This document shows positions 43,465 through 55,089 of a DNA stretch of 64,000 bases, piece by piece (the stretch's first letter is position 1; every line of letters begins with the position of its first letter). Source of the DNA: Bacteroidota bacterium (GTDB taxonomy: Bacteria; Bacteroidota; Ignavibacteria; Kapaibacteriales; UBA2268). Location: NCBI GenBank assembly GCA_004322215.1, contig SCSM01000001.1, positions 1 to 64,000 of the forward strand, in the 5' to 3' direction. A model generated the notes under the pieces. The model had not been told where the DNA came from, did not search any database, and saw only the letters and a list, made by a program, of their open reading frames with translations. The position numbers were made by a program, and so were the translations under genes.

Positions 43465-44607
43465 ATGTACATAAATTATATTTCGATGGTCAATCTTCGG
43501 AATCATAAGCAAACACAGGTTGATTTCGGAAAAGGATTGAATGTTTTGTATGGCTTGAACGGTTCAGGTAAAACAACCATTCTCGAAGCAATTTCTTTAT
43601 GCGGCTTTTCAAAAAGTTTTTTACGGGTAAGCGATAGTTCTTTGATAAAACAAGATGAGAATTTCTGGAATATAACTCTGAATTCAAGAACAGATTTGGA
43701 TGTCCCTTATAAAATCAACATTAGGTTGAACGGAAATTCAAAAAAGCAGATTTCATCAACATTCGGTGATAATTTACTTCCAAAGGACATTATCGGTGAG
43801 TTGCCGGTTGTTATTTTATCACCTGATTACAAGAGCATAACATCCGGTTCTCCTGCAGACAGGAGAGAATTTATCGATAAAATATTAGCACAATCGAGTA
43901 AAATCTATGTTGATGATATTATCAGATTTAAAAAAGCTCTGAAACAGAGGAATAACTTGCTTATAAAAGGGAAAACCGAGAAACATTTTAATCACCAGGT
44001 TATCGAGCCGTGGACTGAAATTCTGATAAATACGGGGTCGTCAATTATTAAAAAAAGAAAAGAATTTGAATCGGATTTTCAATCGACTTTTCAGAATATT
44101 TACAAGAATGTTTCAAATGGTAAGGAAGAGGTTTCGATTGAATATTTACCAAATGGTGTAGGTGAATTGAATACAAAATCTGATAAAGAAGAAATTAAAG
44201 AAAAATTAAGAGAGAAATTCATAAGTGCAGGAAATGAAGAAATGAGGCGCGGTACTACATTGTTTGGACCGCAAAAGGACGAACTGAAAATTTCAATCAA
44301 TTCTGGGGTTTCAAGGGAATTTGCATCGCAGGGACAACATAAATCACTTTTAATTAGCTTGAAATTTTCAGAATTCCAGTATTTGAAAGAAAAGAAAAGG
44401 GAGACTCCTGTTGTTTTGCTCGATGATATTTTCTCAGAGCTGGATATTGAAAGAGCAGCCAAAGTTCTTGAGCTGGTAACAACAAATTCTGCTCAGACAT
44501 TGATAACTGTTACTGATGGAGAGACGATGAAGAAGTTAATGCCGAACAACGCAAACTGTAATTATTACAGAGTTGAAAATGGAACCGTCTCTCAAGAGAA
44601 AATATAA
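43465..44607 (+). CDS. recF: DNA replication and repair protein RecF
   Basis: This 380-residue SMC-like ATPase loads RecA at gaps. Walker A GLNGSGKTTILEAISL, the RecF hallmark VVILSPDYKSITSGSPADRR, signature FASQGQHKSLLISLKF and Walker B VVLLDDIFSELD are all present. It lies between dnaN and a dciA-like gene, in the classical order. Confidence 0.96.
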   Translation: MYINYISMVNLRNHKQTQVDFGKGLNVLYGLNGSGKTTILEAISLCGFSKSFLRVSDSSLIKQDENFWNITLNSRTDLDVPYKINIRLNGNSKKQISSTFGDNLLPKDIIGELPVVILSPDYKSITSGSPADRREFIDKILAQSSKIYVDDIIRFKKALKQRNNLLIKGKTEKHFNHQVIEPWTEILINTGSSIIKKRKEFESDFQSTFQNIYKNVSNGKEEVSIEYLPNGVGELNTKSDKEEIKEKLREKFISAGNEEMRRGTTLFGPQKDELKISINSGVSREFASQGQHKSLLISLKFSEFQYLKEKKRETPVVLLDDIFSELDIERAAKVLELVTTNSAQTLITVTDGETMKKLMPNNANCNYYRVENGTVSQEKI

Positions 44608-44664
44608 ATTTTGAATTTTAAAATTTGAATTTAATTATAAGAAATAGTAATTAGTATTTAAATA

Positions 44665-44964
44665 GTGGTTTCATCATTTAATAAACCGGCTCATTCTCTG
44701 AAGGAAGTATTCGATACGATGATTTCGGGCTTCGGATGGGATGAACTGGTCAAACAGGAGAAAGTGCCTGTAATGTGGCGGGAAATTGTCGGTGAAAAAA
44801 TAGCAGATAAAGCAGCTTATGTCAGATTCGAGAATGGAATTCTTTTTATTCGGGTTGAATCCTCGGTTTGGCGTTCTGAATTGTACCTGAGAAAAGAATC
44901 ATTTAAAAATGAAATAAATAAAAGATATGGTAGTAAAATAGTTGACGAAATCGTCATTAGATAA
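44665..44964 (+). CDS. DciA/DUF721-family protein
   Basis: The 99-residue protein starts at GTG 44665. The pattern HSLKEVFDTMISGFGWDELV, then VPVMWREIVGEKIADKAAYV, ILFIRVESSVWRSELYLRKE and KNEINKRYG, is DUF721, the KH-like part of DciA that helps load the DnaB helicase. Position between recF and gyrB is the usual one in this phylum. Full DciA is longer in some groups. Confidence 0.85.
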   Translation: MVSSFNKPAHSLKEVFDTMISGFGWDELVKQEKVPVMWREIVGEKIADKAAYVRFENGILFIRVESSVWRSELYLRKESFKNEINKRYGSKIVDEIVIR

Positions 44965-44974
44965 ATATGTTTAA

Positions 44975-47065
<2,091 letters not shown>

Positions 47066-47087
47066 AATTAATTACATATTACAAATT

Positions 47088-48455
47088 ATGAATAACAAAT
47101 TAAAAAGATTATTTCGGTCAATAGGTTATTTAACAATAATACTTACATTTATTTCAACATCATTTGCACAGAAGGATGATGACAAGAAAATAACAGAATT
47201 AAAACCTTATGTAGATAATTTTATGAATTACCTGAGCAAGGAAGATTTGTCAAAAATACCTCCAATGCTCGATTCTATAACGTCAAAACAATTGAACAGT
47301 TACCAGCTTGAAATGATTAGCACCCAATTAACATTTCAATACGGAAAGTTCAATGAGATTAAGGAATATAAATATAAGCCGTATCAAAAATACGATATGC
47401 TCGAAATAAAATGTGATTATGACAGGGCAGTATTGGGTTATAGGTTCGTGTTTGATAGTGTAAGAAAAATTGCAGGATTCATTATCATATCGAAAACGGA
47501 TAAGGATTTCTATAAAAATCCGGAATATGTAGATACAACCTCGTTCACTGAAAGAAAATTCGATTTCGGTGTCGAGGGCTGGCGATTACCCGGTGTTCTT
47601 ACGATACCAAATGGCGAGGGACCATTTCCTGTAATTGTTTTAGTCCATGGTTCAGGTCCTAATGACAGGGATGAAACATTAGGTCCCAACAAACCCTTCA
47701 GGGACATTGCATGGGGTCTGGCTTCAAGGAAAATTGCAGTATTCCGCTATGATAAGAGGACATTGACTCACAGGAATAAACTCATGCAGATAACAGATTC
47801 GATTACACCGTTCCTGGAAACCGAACAAGATGCACTGAAAGCTGTTGATACATTGAAAACGATTCCTGAAATCGATATTAATAAAATCTTCGTGTTGGGT
47901 CATAGTTTGGGTGGAACTTTATTACCGAGAATTGCAAAAGCTGATACATCAATTTACGGAATGATAGTTATGGCTGGTTCTGCAAGACCATTTGAAGACA
48001 TTTATTACAGCCAGATTAAATATATTTTGAGCTTAGATAGTGTTCTCACAAAGGAAGAAAAAGAAGAATTGAAAAAAATTGAGAAACAGGTGAAGTTAGT
48101 AAAAAGTAAGAAGTTATCGGTTAATACATCCTCAAAAGATTTGCCTATGAATATTAATGCACTCTACTGGCTGGATTTGAGGAATTATAAGCCGCAGGAA
48201 GTTGCAAAGAAATTGAACAAGCCCATGCTGATATTACAGGGACACAGGGATTACCAGGTTACTTATGAGGATTTTAAACTGTGGGAAAAAGCATTAATTA
48301 GTAAGAAAAATGTAGAATTGAAGAGCTACCCTAAGTTGAACCATTTATTTATGGAAGGGCAAGGAGTATCTACGCCTAATGAATATAATATAGAAGGTCA
48401 CGTCTCTGAATTGGTGATAAAGGCAATAGCGGGCTGGATTCACAAGCAAAAGTAA
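47088..48455 (+). CDS. Secreted alpha/beta hydrolase with N-terminal DUF3887-like domain
   Basis: I set the start at 47088 (NNKLKRLFRSIGYLTI signal), not 46995, which lies inside gyrB. The start falls in an ACAAATTATGAATAACAAAT repeat. After the signal a ~90-residue DUF3887-like segment (DNFMNYLSKEDLSKIPPMLD) precedes the hydrolase: LVHGSGPNDRDETLGPNKPF, HSLGG with nucleophile S273, QGHRDYQV with the likely Asp, and a final LNHLFM with His. The 455-residue enzyme is probably periplasmic, cutting esters or amides. Similar proteins are annotated as acyl-CoA thioester hydrolase or peptidase-like; the substrate is open. Confidence 0.85.
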   Translation: MNNKLKRLFRSIGYLTIILTFISTSFAQKDDDKKITELKPYVDNFMNYLSKEDLSKIPPMLDSITSKQLNSYQLEMISTQLTFQYGKFNEIKEYKYKPYQKYDMLEIKCDYDRAVLGYRFVFDSVRKIAGFIIISKTDKDFYKNPEYVDTTSFTERKFDFGVEGWRLPGVLTIPNGEGPFPVIVLVHGSGPNDRDETLGPNKPFRDIAWGLASRKIAVFRYDKRTLTHRNKLMQITDSITPFLETEQDALKAVDTLKTIPEIDINKIFVLGHSLGGTLLPRIAKADTSIYGMIVMAGSARPFEDIYYSQIKYILSLDSVLTKEEKEELKKIEKQVKLVKSKKLSVNTSSKDLPMNINALYWLDLRNYKPQEVAKKLNKPMLILQGHRDYQVTYEDFKLWEKALISKKNVELKSYPKLNHLFMEGQGVSTPNEYNIEGHVSELVIKAIAGWIHKQK

Positions 48456-48475
48456 TTTTAAATCCTGAGTGTTGA

Positions 48476-50899
48476 ATGTTGAATTTTAATTATAAATATT
48501 GTCTTTCTTTAATTATAATTCTTGCTGCGTTATCTTCTTATATTTTTTGTCAAACAATTGAAAATAAATCTGAAAATATATCATATCATTTAATAAGAAT
48601 TCATTTTGATTCTTCATATTCTTATAAGGATTTTCTAAAATCAGGTTTTGATTTGGAAGGAATAAATTTCAATAAAAGCTCGGTAGAACTTGCATTGAAT
48701 GATTATGAATTGAATGGAATCAAATTGAAAAAAATCAAATATGAAATACTCATTGATGATTATGAAAAATATATTGAAAATAAATTAAACAGTTCAAAAC
48801 AAAACATTCCTTTAATTTGCAGTGAAAAAAACTTCAAGATTGGCTCTATGGGCGGTTCTTATAAAATCGAGGAAGTTTATGCCGTTTTTGACTCGATGCG
48901 TAATAAATACCCGGATTATATGGCTAATCCGGAGGTAATCGGTTATACAATTGAAGACAGACCGATAATGGCTTATTGCTTTAGCAGTAAAAACGGATTG
49001 AATAAAAAAGAAGTATTAATCACTGCATTACATCATGCACGTGAGGGTGGCGGATTGACAACGGTAGTTTATTTTTTATGGAATTTGCTCGAAGGTATTG
49101 ATTCGGGTAATCCTGAATCATTATTTTTACTGAATAACAGGAAAATTTGGGTAATACCTGTTGTAAATCCCGATGGAGTTGCATTTAATGAATCGAGGTC
49201 ACCAAACGGTGGTGGGTTTTGGAGAAAGAACAGACGAAAAATAAATGATACGACTTATGGGGTTGACCTGAACCGGAATTATGGTCCACAGCAATTTTGG
49301 GAAGTTGGTAATAGCAGTTCGGCAACAGACCCAAGATATGATACATACAGAGGAGAATCTCCGTTTTCTGAACCTGAAACTCAGTCGGTTAGAGATTTTT
49401 GCATGAAGCACGATTTTAAAATTGCCTGTAATTATCATACATTCGGAGGACAAATAATTTTTCCATGGGGAGCATTGAGTAGTGAAACTTCTGATTCTAT
49501 CTGGTTCCGTTCGTTTACCGAAGATGTTACATTTAATAATAAATATAATTTTGGCAGGGGCATTCAGACTGTGGGTTATGAAGTATCGGGTGTTTCCGAT
49601 GATTGGATGTATTTAGCAACATCCGGTAAAGAGAAAATTTTTTCTATTACTCCTGAAGTAGGTTCTGTAATTGATGGATTTTGGCCCTTACCTGAGAGGT
49701 ATATTCCGATAGCCAAAGATAATTTATATATGAATTACCAATTATTATGGTCTGCCGGAACTAATCTGAGGCATGTGAAATCGGAATATGATTATGATTC
49801 ACTTAATAAAACAGGTGTACTCACTGTAACCGTAAAAAATATCGGAATTGATGATATGACATCATCTTCAAGCCTAATCATTAAATCCCTCGATTCCAAT
49901 GTTAAAATCGAATCACCTGAAAAAGATATTCTTCCTTTAATGTCAACAGAAACACAAACAGAGAGATTTAATATACCATATCCATATAATTTCAGAAATG
50001 GGAGTGAAGTTGCATTTACCTGTTCAATTATTCAGGATGGTATTGAACGTATAGATACCTTCAAACTGCAACTATACAGATATACAACAGTTAATATTTA
50101 TAAAGGCGGTTCGTTGGGAAGTGGTTGGAAAAACAATAACTGGAATACTTTTGAAGACAAGACAATAGGCAGAAAAATACTTACTGACAGCCCCGGCGGT
50201 AATTATACCGATATGAACAGTAATTATCTGATATATGATAAGCCGATTTCTATCACTGGAATTAACGCCACCTTGGAATTTAATACGCATTGGAGTTTGG
50301 AATCGAATTATGATGTTGTCTATATAGAAGCATCGTCTGATTTGGGTAAAACATGGAATAATTTAAGAGCATCAAGAATGAAGATGGGAGTTGGATTGAA
50401 TTACAGCCGCCAGGATTCGGGTAAATATGGATTTGACGGTTATCAGCCGGATTATATAAGACAAGAGTGCGATTTGTCTCAGTTTTTAAATAAAAGCATA
50501 ATTTTCAGATTTGGTATATTAAGCGATAATGCACTAAATTTTGACGGTATTTTTATGGATGATATTAAAATTCGCTTTTATGAGGATTTGACAGGTGTTA
50601 ATGAAGGTAAAGCAGGTACTGAAAATGATTATTTATCAATTGAATGTTATCCTTCACCTGTGAAAATTGGAGAGCCGGTTTCAGTATTCATTAATTCCGA
50701 TGAAAATAATGAATCCGAAAATGTAAAAATAACATTGTATAACTCTATCGGTGAGAAAATTTATTCGAGTGAAGATAATTTGATTTTAAATAATAAGAGT
50801 GTTGAAATATCAACAAAAAATATGACAGAAGGATTTTATTATTTACAGATTGAAGGACGAACAAAAGTATATAATCGTAAAATCATTGCAATCCGTTAA
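48476..50899 (+). CDS. Secreted M14 zinc carboxypeptidase with T9SS sorting domain
   Basis: The 807-residue protein has a signal (LSLIIILAALSSYIFCQ). The M14 catalytic core holds H187-A-R-E190 (in ALHHAREGGG), GVDLNRNYG, H321 in NYHTFGG, and E394 in TPEVGSVID. Two beta-rich domains follow, and residues ~720-807 (IECYPSPVKIGEPVSVF, ITLYNSIGEKIYS, TEGFYYLQIEG, KIIAIR) are a T9SS type A sorting domain. It should trim peptide C-termini outside the cell. The start codon lies in a GAGTGTTGAATGTTGAATTT repeat 20 bases past the hydrolase stop. Confidence 0.9.
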   Translation: MLNFNYKYCLSLIIILAALSSYIFCQTIENKSENISYHLIRIHFDSSYSYKDFLKSGFDLEGINFNKSSVELALNDYELNGIKLKKIKYEILIDDYEKYIENKLNSSKQNIPLICSEKNFKIGSMGGSYKIEEVYAVFDSMRNKYPDYMANPEVIGYTIEDRPIMAYCFSSKNGLNKKEVLITALHHAREGGGLTTVVYFLWNLLEGIDSGNPESLFLLNNRKIWVIPVVNPDGVAFNESRSPNGGGFWRKNRRKINDTTYGVDLNRNYGPQQFWEVGNSSSATDPRYDTYRGESPFSEPETQSVRDFCMKHDFKIACNYHTFGGQIIFPWGALSSETSDSIWFRSFTEDVTFNNKYNFGRGIQTVGYEVSGVSDDWMYLATSGKEKIFSITPEVGSVIDGFWPLPERYIPIAKDNLYMNYQLLWSAGTNLRHVKSEYDYDSLNKTGVLTVTVKNIGIDDMTSSSSLIIKSLDSNVKIESPEKDILPLMSTETQTERFNIPYPYNFRNGSEVAFTCSIIQDGIERIDTFKLQLYRYTTVNIYKGGSLGSGWKNNNWNTFEDKTIGRKILTDSPGGNYTDMNSNYLIYDKPISITGINATLEFNTHWSLESNYDVVYIEASSDLGKTWNNLRASRMKMGVGLNYSRQDSGKYGFDGYQPDYIRQECDLSQFLNKSIIFRFGILSDNALNFDGIFMDDIKIRFYEDLTGVNEGKAGTENDYLSIECYPSPVKIGEPVSVFINSDENNESENVKITLYNSIGEKIYSSEDNLILNNKSVEISTKNMTEGFYYLQIEGRTKVYNRKIIAIR

Positions 50900-52020
50900 G
50901 AATTCAATAATTCATTATAAAGTGTTTCATATTTTGGTACTATTAAATTCGTATCAAACAATTCAACAGCTCTTTTTCTGGCATTAGAAGAGAAAATATG
51001 CCATTTTTTTGAATTTTGCAGGAGTTCGAGAGCATATTTTGCCATTCTTTTGACATCTCCCAGTTCAGCTACAAAGCCGGTTTCGTTGTGTTCAACAACT
51101 TCAGGTATTCCACCAATATTAGAGCCGATAACGGGTACACCGCAGCTCATTGCTTCCAGAGCTGACAAACCAAAGCTTTCGGATTGGCTGGGGAGTAAGA
51201 ACACATCGGAAACTGAGAGCAGTTCTACCAAAGAGGTTTGCTTTCCAAGAAATTTAATGTGATTTTGAATGCCGAGTTCCCGGGCGAGATTTTCGGCAGG
51301 TATTCTGTCAGGACCGTCACCGACCAATAATAATTTAGAAGGAATTTGTTTATTAACTTCGTTGAAAACTTTAATTACATCACAAACTCTTTTGACAGTT
51401 CTGAAATTGGAGATATGAATAAAGATTTTTTCATCATTTGGTGCAATGTTTTTTTTCAATCCTGGTTGAGCAAATCTGTTGTAGAGAGAGGTGTTGACAA
51501 AGTTCGGAATGACATCTATTTCCTTACCTGTGTTGAAGTGCTGAATGGTTTTTTCACGGAGAAAGGAGGAGACGGCAGTGATTCTGTCGGAATGTTCGAG
51601 CGAGAATTTGATTATAGGATGGAACCCGGGTTCGAGCCCAAGTAATGTAATATCGGTACCATGTAATGTAGTAACCAATTTGAGACTGTAATCCTTTTGT
51701 AAAATTTGATTGGCAAGATAGCCGCTGACAGCATGAGGGATGGCGTAATGGACGTGGAGTATATCAATTTTTTCGTATTTTACTACGTCAATAATTTTGC
51801 CAACTAAGGCAAGTGTGTATAAATGAAATTCGAATAGGGGATAATTTGGTATTTCGACGTCGTGGAAGAACACATTATCCTGGAATGTATTGAGCCGTGT
51901 GGGAAGAGCATAACTTATGAAATGGACATGATGTCCTTTTCTTGCAAGCTCTAATCCGAGTTCTGTGGCAACAATGCCGCTCCCACCATAGGTGGGGTAA
52001 CATACGATTCCGATTTTCAT
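50896..52020 (-). CDS. bshA: N-acetyl-alpha-D-glucosaminyl L-malate synthase (bacillithiol pathway)
   Basis: This 374-residue GT4 glycosyltransferase joins GlcNAc to L-malate, the first step to the thiol bacillithiol. The BshA-type N-terminus (KIGIVCYPTYGGSGIVATEL), HHVHFISYALPTRLN, HVHYAIPHAVSGYLA, LHGTDITLLG and the C-terminal ALEAMSCGVPVIGSNIGGIP are all seen. This is the pattern of BshA and not of other GT4 enzymes. bshB and bshC are not in the window. The 3' end overlaps the M14 stop by 4 bases. Confidence 0.92.
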   Translation of the reverse strand: MKIGIVCYPTYGGSGIVATELGLELARKGHHVHFISYALPTRLNTFQDNVFFHDVEIPNYPLFEFHLYTLALVGKIIDVVKYEKIDILHVHYAIPHAVSGYLANQILQKDYSLKLVTTLHGTDITLLGLEPGFHPIIKFSLEHSDRITAVSSFLREKTIQHFNTGKEIDVIPNFVNTSLYNRFAQPGLKKNIAPNDEKIFIHISNFRTVKRVCDVIKVFNEVNKQIPSKLLLVGDGPDRIPAENLARELGIQNHIKFLGKQTSLVELLSVSDVFLLPSQSESFGLSALEAMSCGVPVIGSNIGGIPEVVEHNETGFVAELGDVKRMAKYALELLQNSKKWHIFSSNARKRAVELFDTNLIVPKYETLYNELLNS

Positions 52021-52038
52021 TTTATTCCTTATATTGTG

Positions 52039-52061
52039 GTGTCAGTAACTGGTGCTGACAC
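52039..52061. repeat. Hairpin in the bshA/YigZ divergent gap
   Basis: GTGTCAG and CTGACAC pair across a 9-base TAACTGGTG loop, and both flanks are A/T-rich (ATATTG, AATTTG). It lies 19 bases upstream of the bshA start, so it could affect bshA mRNA or be part of the following repeat. Confidence 0.5.
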
Positions 52062-52074
52062 AATTTGAAATAAA

Positions 52075-52104
52075 GCAGTGTCAGGAGTAAGACCCGGCAC
52101 GGTT
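52075..52104. repeat. Copy of the GTGTCAGGA...GGCACGG element
   Basis: GCAGTGTCAGGA...CCGGCACGGTT matches the reverse complement of 471-500 at 24 of 30 positions without gaps, and the mismatches fall mostly in the loop. It is followed by TTGATTTTTTAATAA. Here it lies between divergent starts, so it is unlikely to serve only as a terminator. Confidence 0.7.
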
Positions 52105-52151
52105 TGATTTTTTAATAATTCCTGATAAGGGTAGAAATTATTTTTTTATTT

Positions 52152-52778
52152 ATGGAAGCAATGTCGAAAGAAATTGATATTTATTATACGATTGAAAAAT
52201 CCGGAACTGCAGAAATAAAGATTTTGGGCTCGAGGTTTATTGCACATGCAAATAATGCCTCTTCAAAGGATATTGCGATGGATTTTGTGAATAATATTAA
52301 ATTGCAGTATCATGATGCAACTCATAATTGTTTTGCATATAAAATAGGTAAGGACGGATTGGAGTTCCGTGCAGTAGATGACGGGGAACCTGCCGGCTCT
52401 GCTGGCAAACCTATTTTATTTGCAATAAATAAGCATAAACTCAGCGATGTTATAGTTGTTGTTACAAGATATTTTGGAGGTAAGAAGCTGGGTGTGGGTG
52501 GGCTCGCAAGGGCATACTCACAGGCAGCAGATGAAGTACTAATGAAGTGTGAAAGAAAAAGAATACATATAACAACACCCGTGAAAATTATTTGTACTTA
52601 TGAGGATTTGGATGTCGTTAAAAGAATTTTAAGTAAAGATACTGTTTCTTTTGAGGAAAAGTATCATGATGTTGCCGAATTTGTCGCACATGTTCCATCA
52701 ACAGATACAGATAGTTTTATTGAACGCATCATTTCTTCAACAAAAGGCAGAGCAGGGGCAAATTTGATTAATGTTTAA
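52152..52778 (+). CDS. YigZ/IMPACT-family protein
   Basis: The 208-residue protein opens with an N-terminal domain typical of UPF0029: GSRFIAHANNASSKDIAMDF, THNCFAYKIG, DDGEPAGSAGKPILFAI and VVTRYFGGKKLGVGGLARAY. A second small RNA-binding-like domain (VKIICTYEDLDVVKRIL) follows. IMPACT proteins have been linked to translation and stress; the bacterial role is not settled. It begins 131 bases from bshA in divergent orientation. Confidence 0.9.
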   Translation: MEAMSKEIDIYYTIEKSGTAEIKILGSRFIAHANNASSKDIAMDFVNNIKLQYHDATHNCFAYKIGKDGLEFRAVDDGEPAGSAGKPILFAINKHKLSDVIVVVTRYFGGKKLGVGGLARAYSQAADEVLMKCERKRIHITTPVKIICTYEDLDVVKRILSKDTVSFEEKYHDVAEFVAHVPSTDTDSFIERIISSTKGRAGANLINV

Positions 52779-52893
52779 TGAATAATGAAATATATGGATA
52801 ATGGGATTAGTTTGATAGATAGGAGATGTTTAGCCATACAGACAAAGATACAAGAAATCTGATATGCAAATTTAGAATTAATAATGGGGAATA

Positions 52894-53781
52894 ATGAGAG
52901 TAATAAGTAAGCCGAAGGAAATGCAAACAATCGCAGAATCGCTGAGAAAAGAAGGGAAGAAAATAACAGTTGTTCCAACGATGGGTTATCTGCATGAAGG
53001 ACATACCAGTCTTATTCAGAAGGGGAGAGAATTAGCCGATATAGTCATAACAACTTTATTTGTAAATCCAACTCAGTTTGGTCCAAATGAAGATTACGAA
53101 AAGTACCCGAGGGATTTCGCAAGAGATTTTCAGCAGGCAGAAAAAGCCGGCACTGATTTTCTTTTTAATCCGAAAATAGAAGATATGTATGAAAAGGGTT
53201 ATAATACTCTCATCAACATAATAGGAATAACAGATAAGTTTGAAGGAAGCTCCAGACCAGGGCATTTTGATGGAGTGGCAACTATTGTTGCAAAATTATT
53301 TAATATCACAAAACCGCATTTTGCGATTTTTGGACAGAAGGATTACCAGCAAATTCTTGTTATTAAACAAATGGTGAGAGATTTCTTTTTTGATTTGTCA
53401 ATTGTAGTTGCTCCTACAGTCAGGGAACATGACGGATTGGCACTTAGCTCAAGAAATGTATATTTATCAAACGAAGAAAGAAATAGAGCAGGAATTATAT
53501 ACAAATCTCTCGATGAAGCATTGCAGCAGATCCAAAAAGGAGAAAGCAGAAGAAAAATTTTGAATGCAATGCTTCATAATACATTAAGAACCGTTCCCGA
53601 AATAAAAATTGATTATGCGTCTTGTGCTGATGCCGATACCCTGGAAGAGCCAGACGTATTCTTACCGGGAGAAAGAATTATACTTATGATTGCCGTATAT
53701 AACGGTAAAACCCGGCTTATTGATAATGCACTCGTTACCGTACCCCAGGATTCAAATGTTAAAAAGCATTATTTTGTGTAA
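52894..53781 (+). CDS. panC: Pantothenate synthetase
   Basis: This 295-residue enzyme condenses pantoate and beta-alanine using ATP, for coenzyme A. Landmarks are VPTMGYLHEGHTSLIQKG (HIGH-like HEGH), LFVNPTQFGPNEDYEKYPR, SRPGHFDGVATIVAKLFN, HFAIFGQKDYQQILVIK and SSRNVYLS. Full length and all ATP-site motifs are intact. It runs 18 bases ahead of the methyltransferase-like gene. Confidence 0.96.
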   Translation: MRVISKPKEMQTIAESLRKEGKKITVVPTMGYLHEGHTSLIQKGRELADIVITTLFVNPTQFGPNEDYEKYPRDFARDFQQAEKAGTDFLFNPKIEDMYEKGYNTLINIIGITDKFEGSSRPGHFDGVATIVAKLFNITKPHFAIFGQKDYQQILVIKQMVRDFFFDLSIVVAPTVREHDGLALSSRNVYLSNEERNRAGIIYKSLDEALQQIQKGESRRKILNAMLHNTLRTVPEIKIDYASCADADTLEEPDVFLPGERIILMIAVYNGKTRLIDNALVTVPQDSNVKKHYFV

Positions 53782-53799
53782 TTTATTGATTAATTAATT

Positions 53800-54348
53800 A
53801 TGGATTTATTGATTTTCTTCCTCATTTTTTCGATACCTATTGTGATAATTTCCTGGCGTACAATATTCAATATTAATACTCACGGTTTTTACAGGTTTTT
53901 TGCTTGGGAAAGTATTCTTTGGCTTGCAATCAACAATTACAGATTCTGGTTTGACAATCCATTCGGATTAAAACAAATAATTTCATGGATTTTCTTATTT
54001 TATTCTGCAGGATTAATATTTCTCGGTATTTTCCATTTGATAAAGTTTGGGAAACCGAATAAAAGCCGGGATGAAAAACAATTATTCAATATGGAAAAAA
54101 CCACAAAGCTGGTAGATAATGGTATCTTCAAATTCATTAGGCATCCTATTTATGGTTCACTGATATTTTTAACATGGGGTATATGTTTCAAAAATTTAGA
54201 TTTGGTTTTATTGGTTATTTCAATGCTATCTACAGTTCTGCTTTTTATAACTGCCAGATTTGACGAGAAGGAATGTGTGGCTTATTTTGGGGAGAAATAT
54301 ATTAACTATATGTCCCGTAGCAAGATGTTTATTCCATTTATATTCTGA
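53800..54348 (+). CDS. Isoprenylcysteine methyltransferase-like membrane protein
   Basis: This 182-residue protein has four or five spans. The C-terminal half has the ICMT/PEMT motif GIFKFIRHPIYGSLIFLTWG, followed by the terminal FDEKECVAYFGEKYINYMSR. These residues bind S-adenosylmethionine at the membrane face. The bacterial family covers lipid, quinone and other methyl transfers, and no substrate can be read here. It is co-directional with panC, 18 bases after it. Confidence 0.85.
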   Translation: MDLLIFFLIFSIPIVIISWRTIFNINTHGFYRFFAWESILWLAINNYRFWFDNPFGLKQIISWIFLFYSAGLIFLGIFHLIKFGKPNKSRDEKQLFNMEKTTKLVDNGIFKFIRHPIYGSLIFLTWGICFKNLDLVLLVISMLSTVLLFITARFDEKECVAYFGEKYINYMSRSKMFIPFIF

Positions 54349-54364
54349 TATTTGAATTCAAAAT

Positions 54365-54583
54365 TTAATTATTGACCTGATTTTCCTTTTTTAATTTTCT
54401 TTTTTTATAAAAATGAAATATTATCAAAATGGATATAGTACTTACAAATGAGTTAATGATTGTTTTAATATCGTCATTTTTCTCGTTGAATATAAATTCA
54501 ATTCCAAATCTGCTCAAAATGATATTTAAAAAGGTAATTATTCCGATAATGCTGAAGAATAACAAAAAAAAATGATTGAACAT
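54365..54583 (-). CDS. Small two-span membrane protein, unknown
   Basis: This 72-residue protein has two hydrophobic segments (FLLFFSIIGIITFLNIIL and IINSFVSTISILIIFHFY) separated by FGIEFIFNEKNDDI, with a Lys-rich end. It is the only frame of size in the 350-base gap between the ICMT-like gene and the GYD gene. The composition looks like a real small membrane protein, but AT-richness makes chance ORFs likely, so this is a weak call. Confidence 0.4.
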   Translation of the reverse strand: MFNHFFLLFFSIIGIITFLNIILSRFGIEFIFNEKNDDIKTIINSFVSTISILIIFHFYKKRKLKKENQVNN

Positions 54584-54698
54584 ATTTTTTAATATTTTCT
54601 CTTATTATCATAATTAAAATAAAATTCTGAAATAAAATATATTTCCTCTTATTTGCAAGAAGAATGATTTATCAAATTATATATTGTTGTCAATTAAA

Positions 54699-54995
54699 TT
54701 AAAGTTCCTCTATCAACTCCAAAAACTGTTTATAGGGTAATGCAGTCAAACTCTGTGCTTCTGTAGCACCATATTCCCTGCTGATTAATGATATCTTGGC
54801 GGCAGTTTCGTCATCCGGTGCTTCATAAATATCGAGGAAATCGAATTGCCCGAGCAAAGCATAATGAGCAAGGAACTTTACATTCGGACATTTTTCTTTA
54901 ACATGCTCGAGCCATTCTCTTCCGATTTTACCACGTTCCTTCATCCTCTTGGTTACTTCGGGAGCAAGTTTTGTCATTAAAATGAAAGTTTTCAT
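54699..54995 (-). CDS. GYD-domain protein
   Basis: I set the start at 54995 (MKTFILMTKLAPEVTKRMKE), with GGAG placed 6 bases ahead. The frame extends nine codons further, but those lie in low-complexity DNA. The 98-residue protein matches the GYD family: KFLAHYALLGQFDFLDIYEA followed by the DDETAAKISLISREYGATE segment. These are small alpha/beta-barrel proteins of unknown role, perhaps metabolite binding. It stands alone. Confidence 0.82.
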   Translation of the reverse strand: MKTFILMTKLAPEVTKRMKERGKIGREWLEHVKEKCPNVKFLAHYALLGQFDFLDIYEAPDDETAAKISLISREYGATEAQSLTALPYKQFLELIEEL

Positions 54996-55089
54996 CATCA
55001 ACTCCATAGAATTAATAAACAACCCAAAGATAATAAAAAAATTAATAATTGAGAATTTAAAATTGATAATAAATTAAAAAAAAGGTTAA

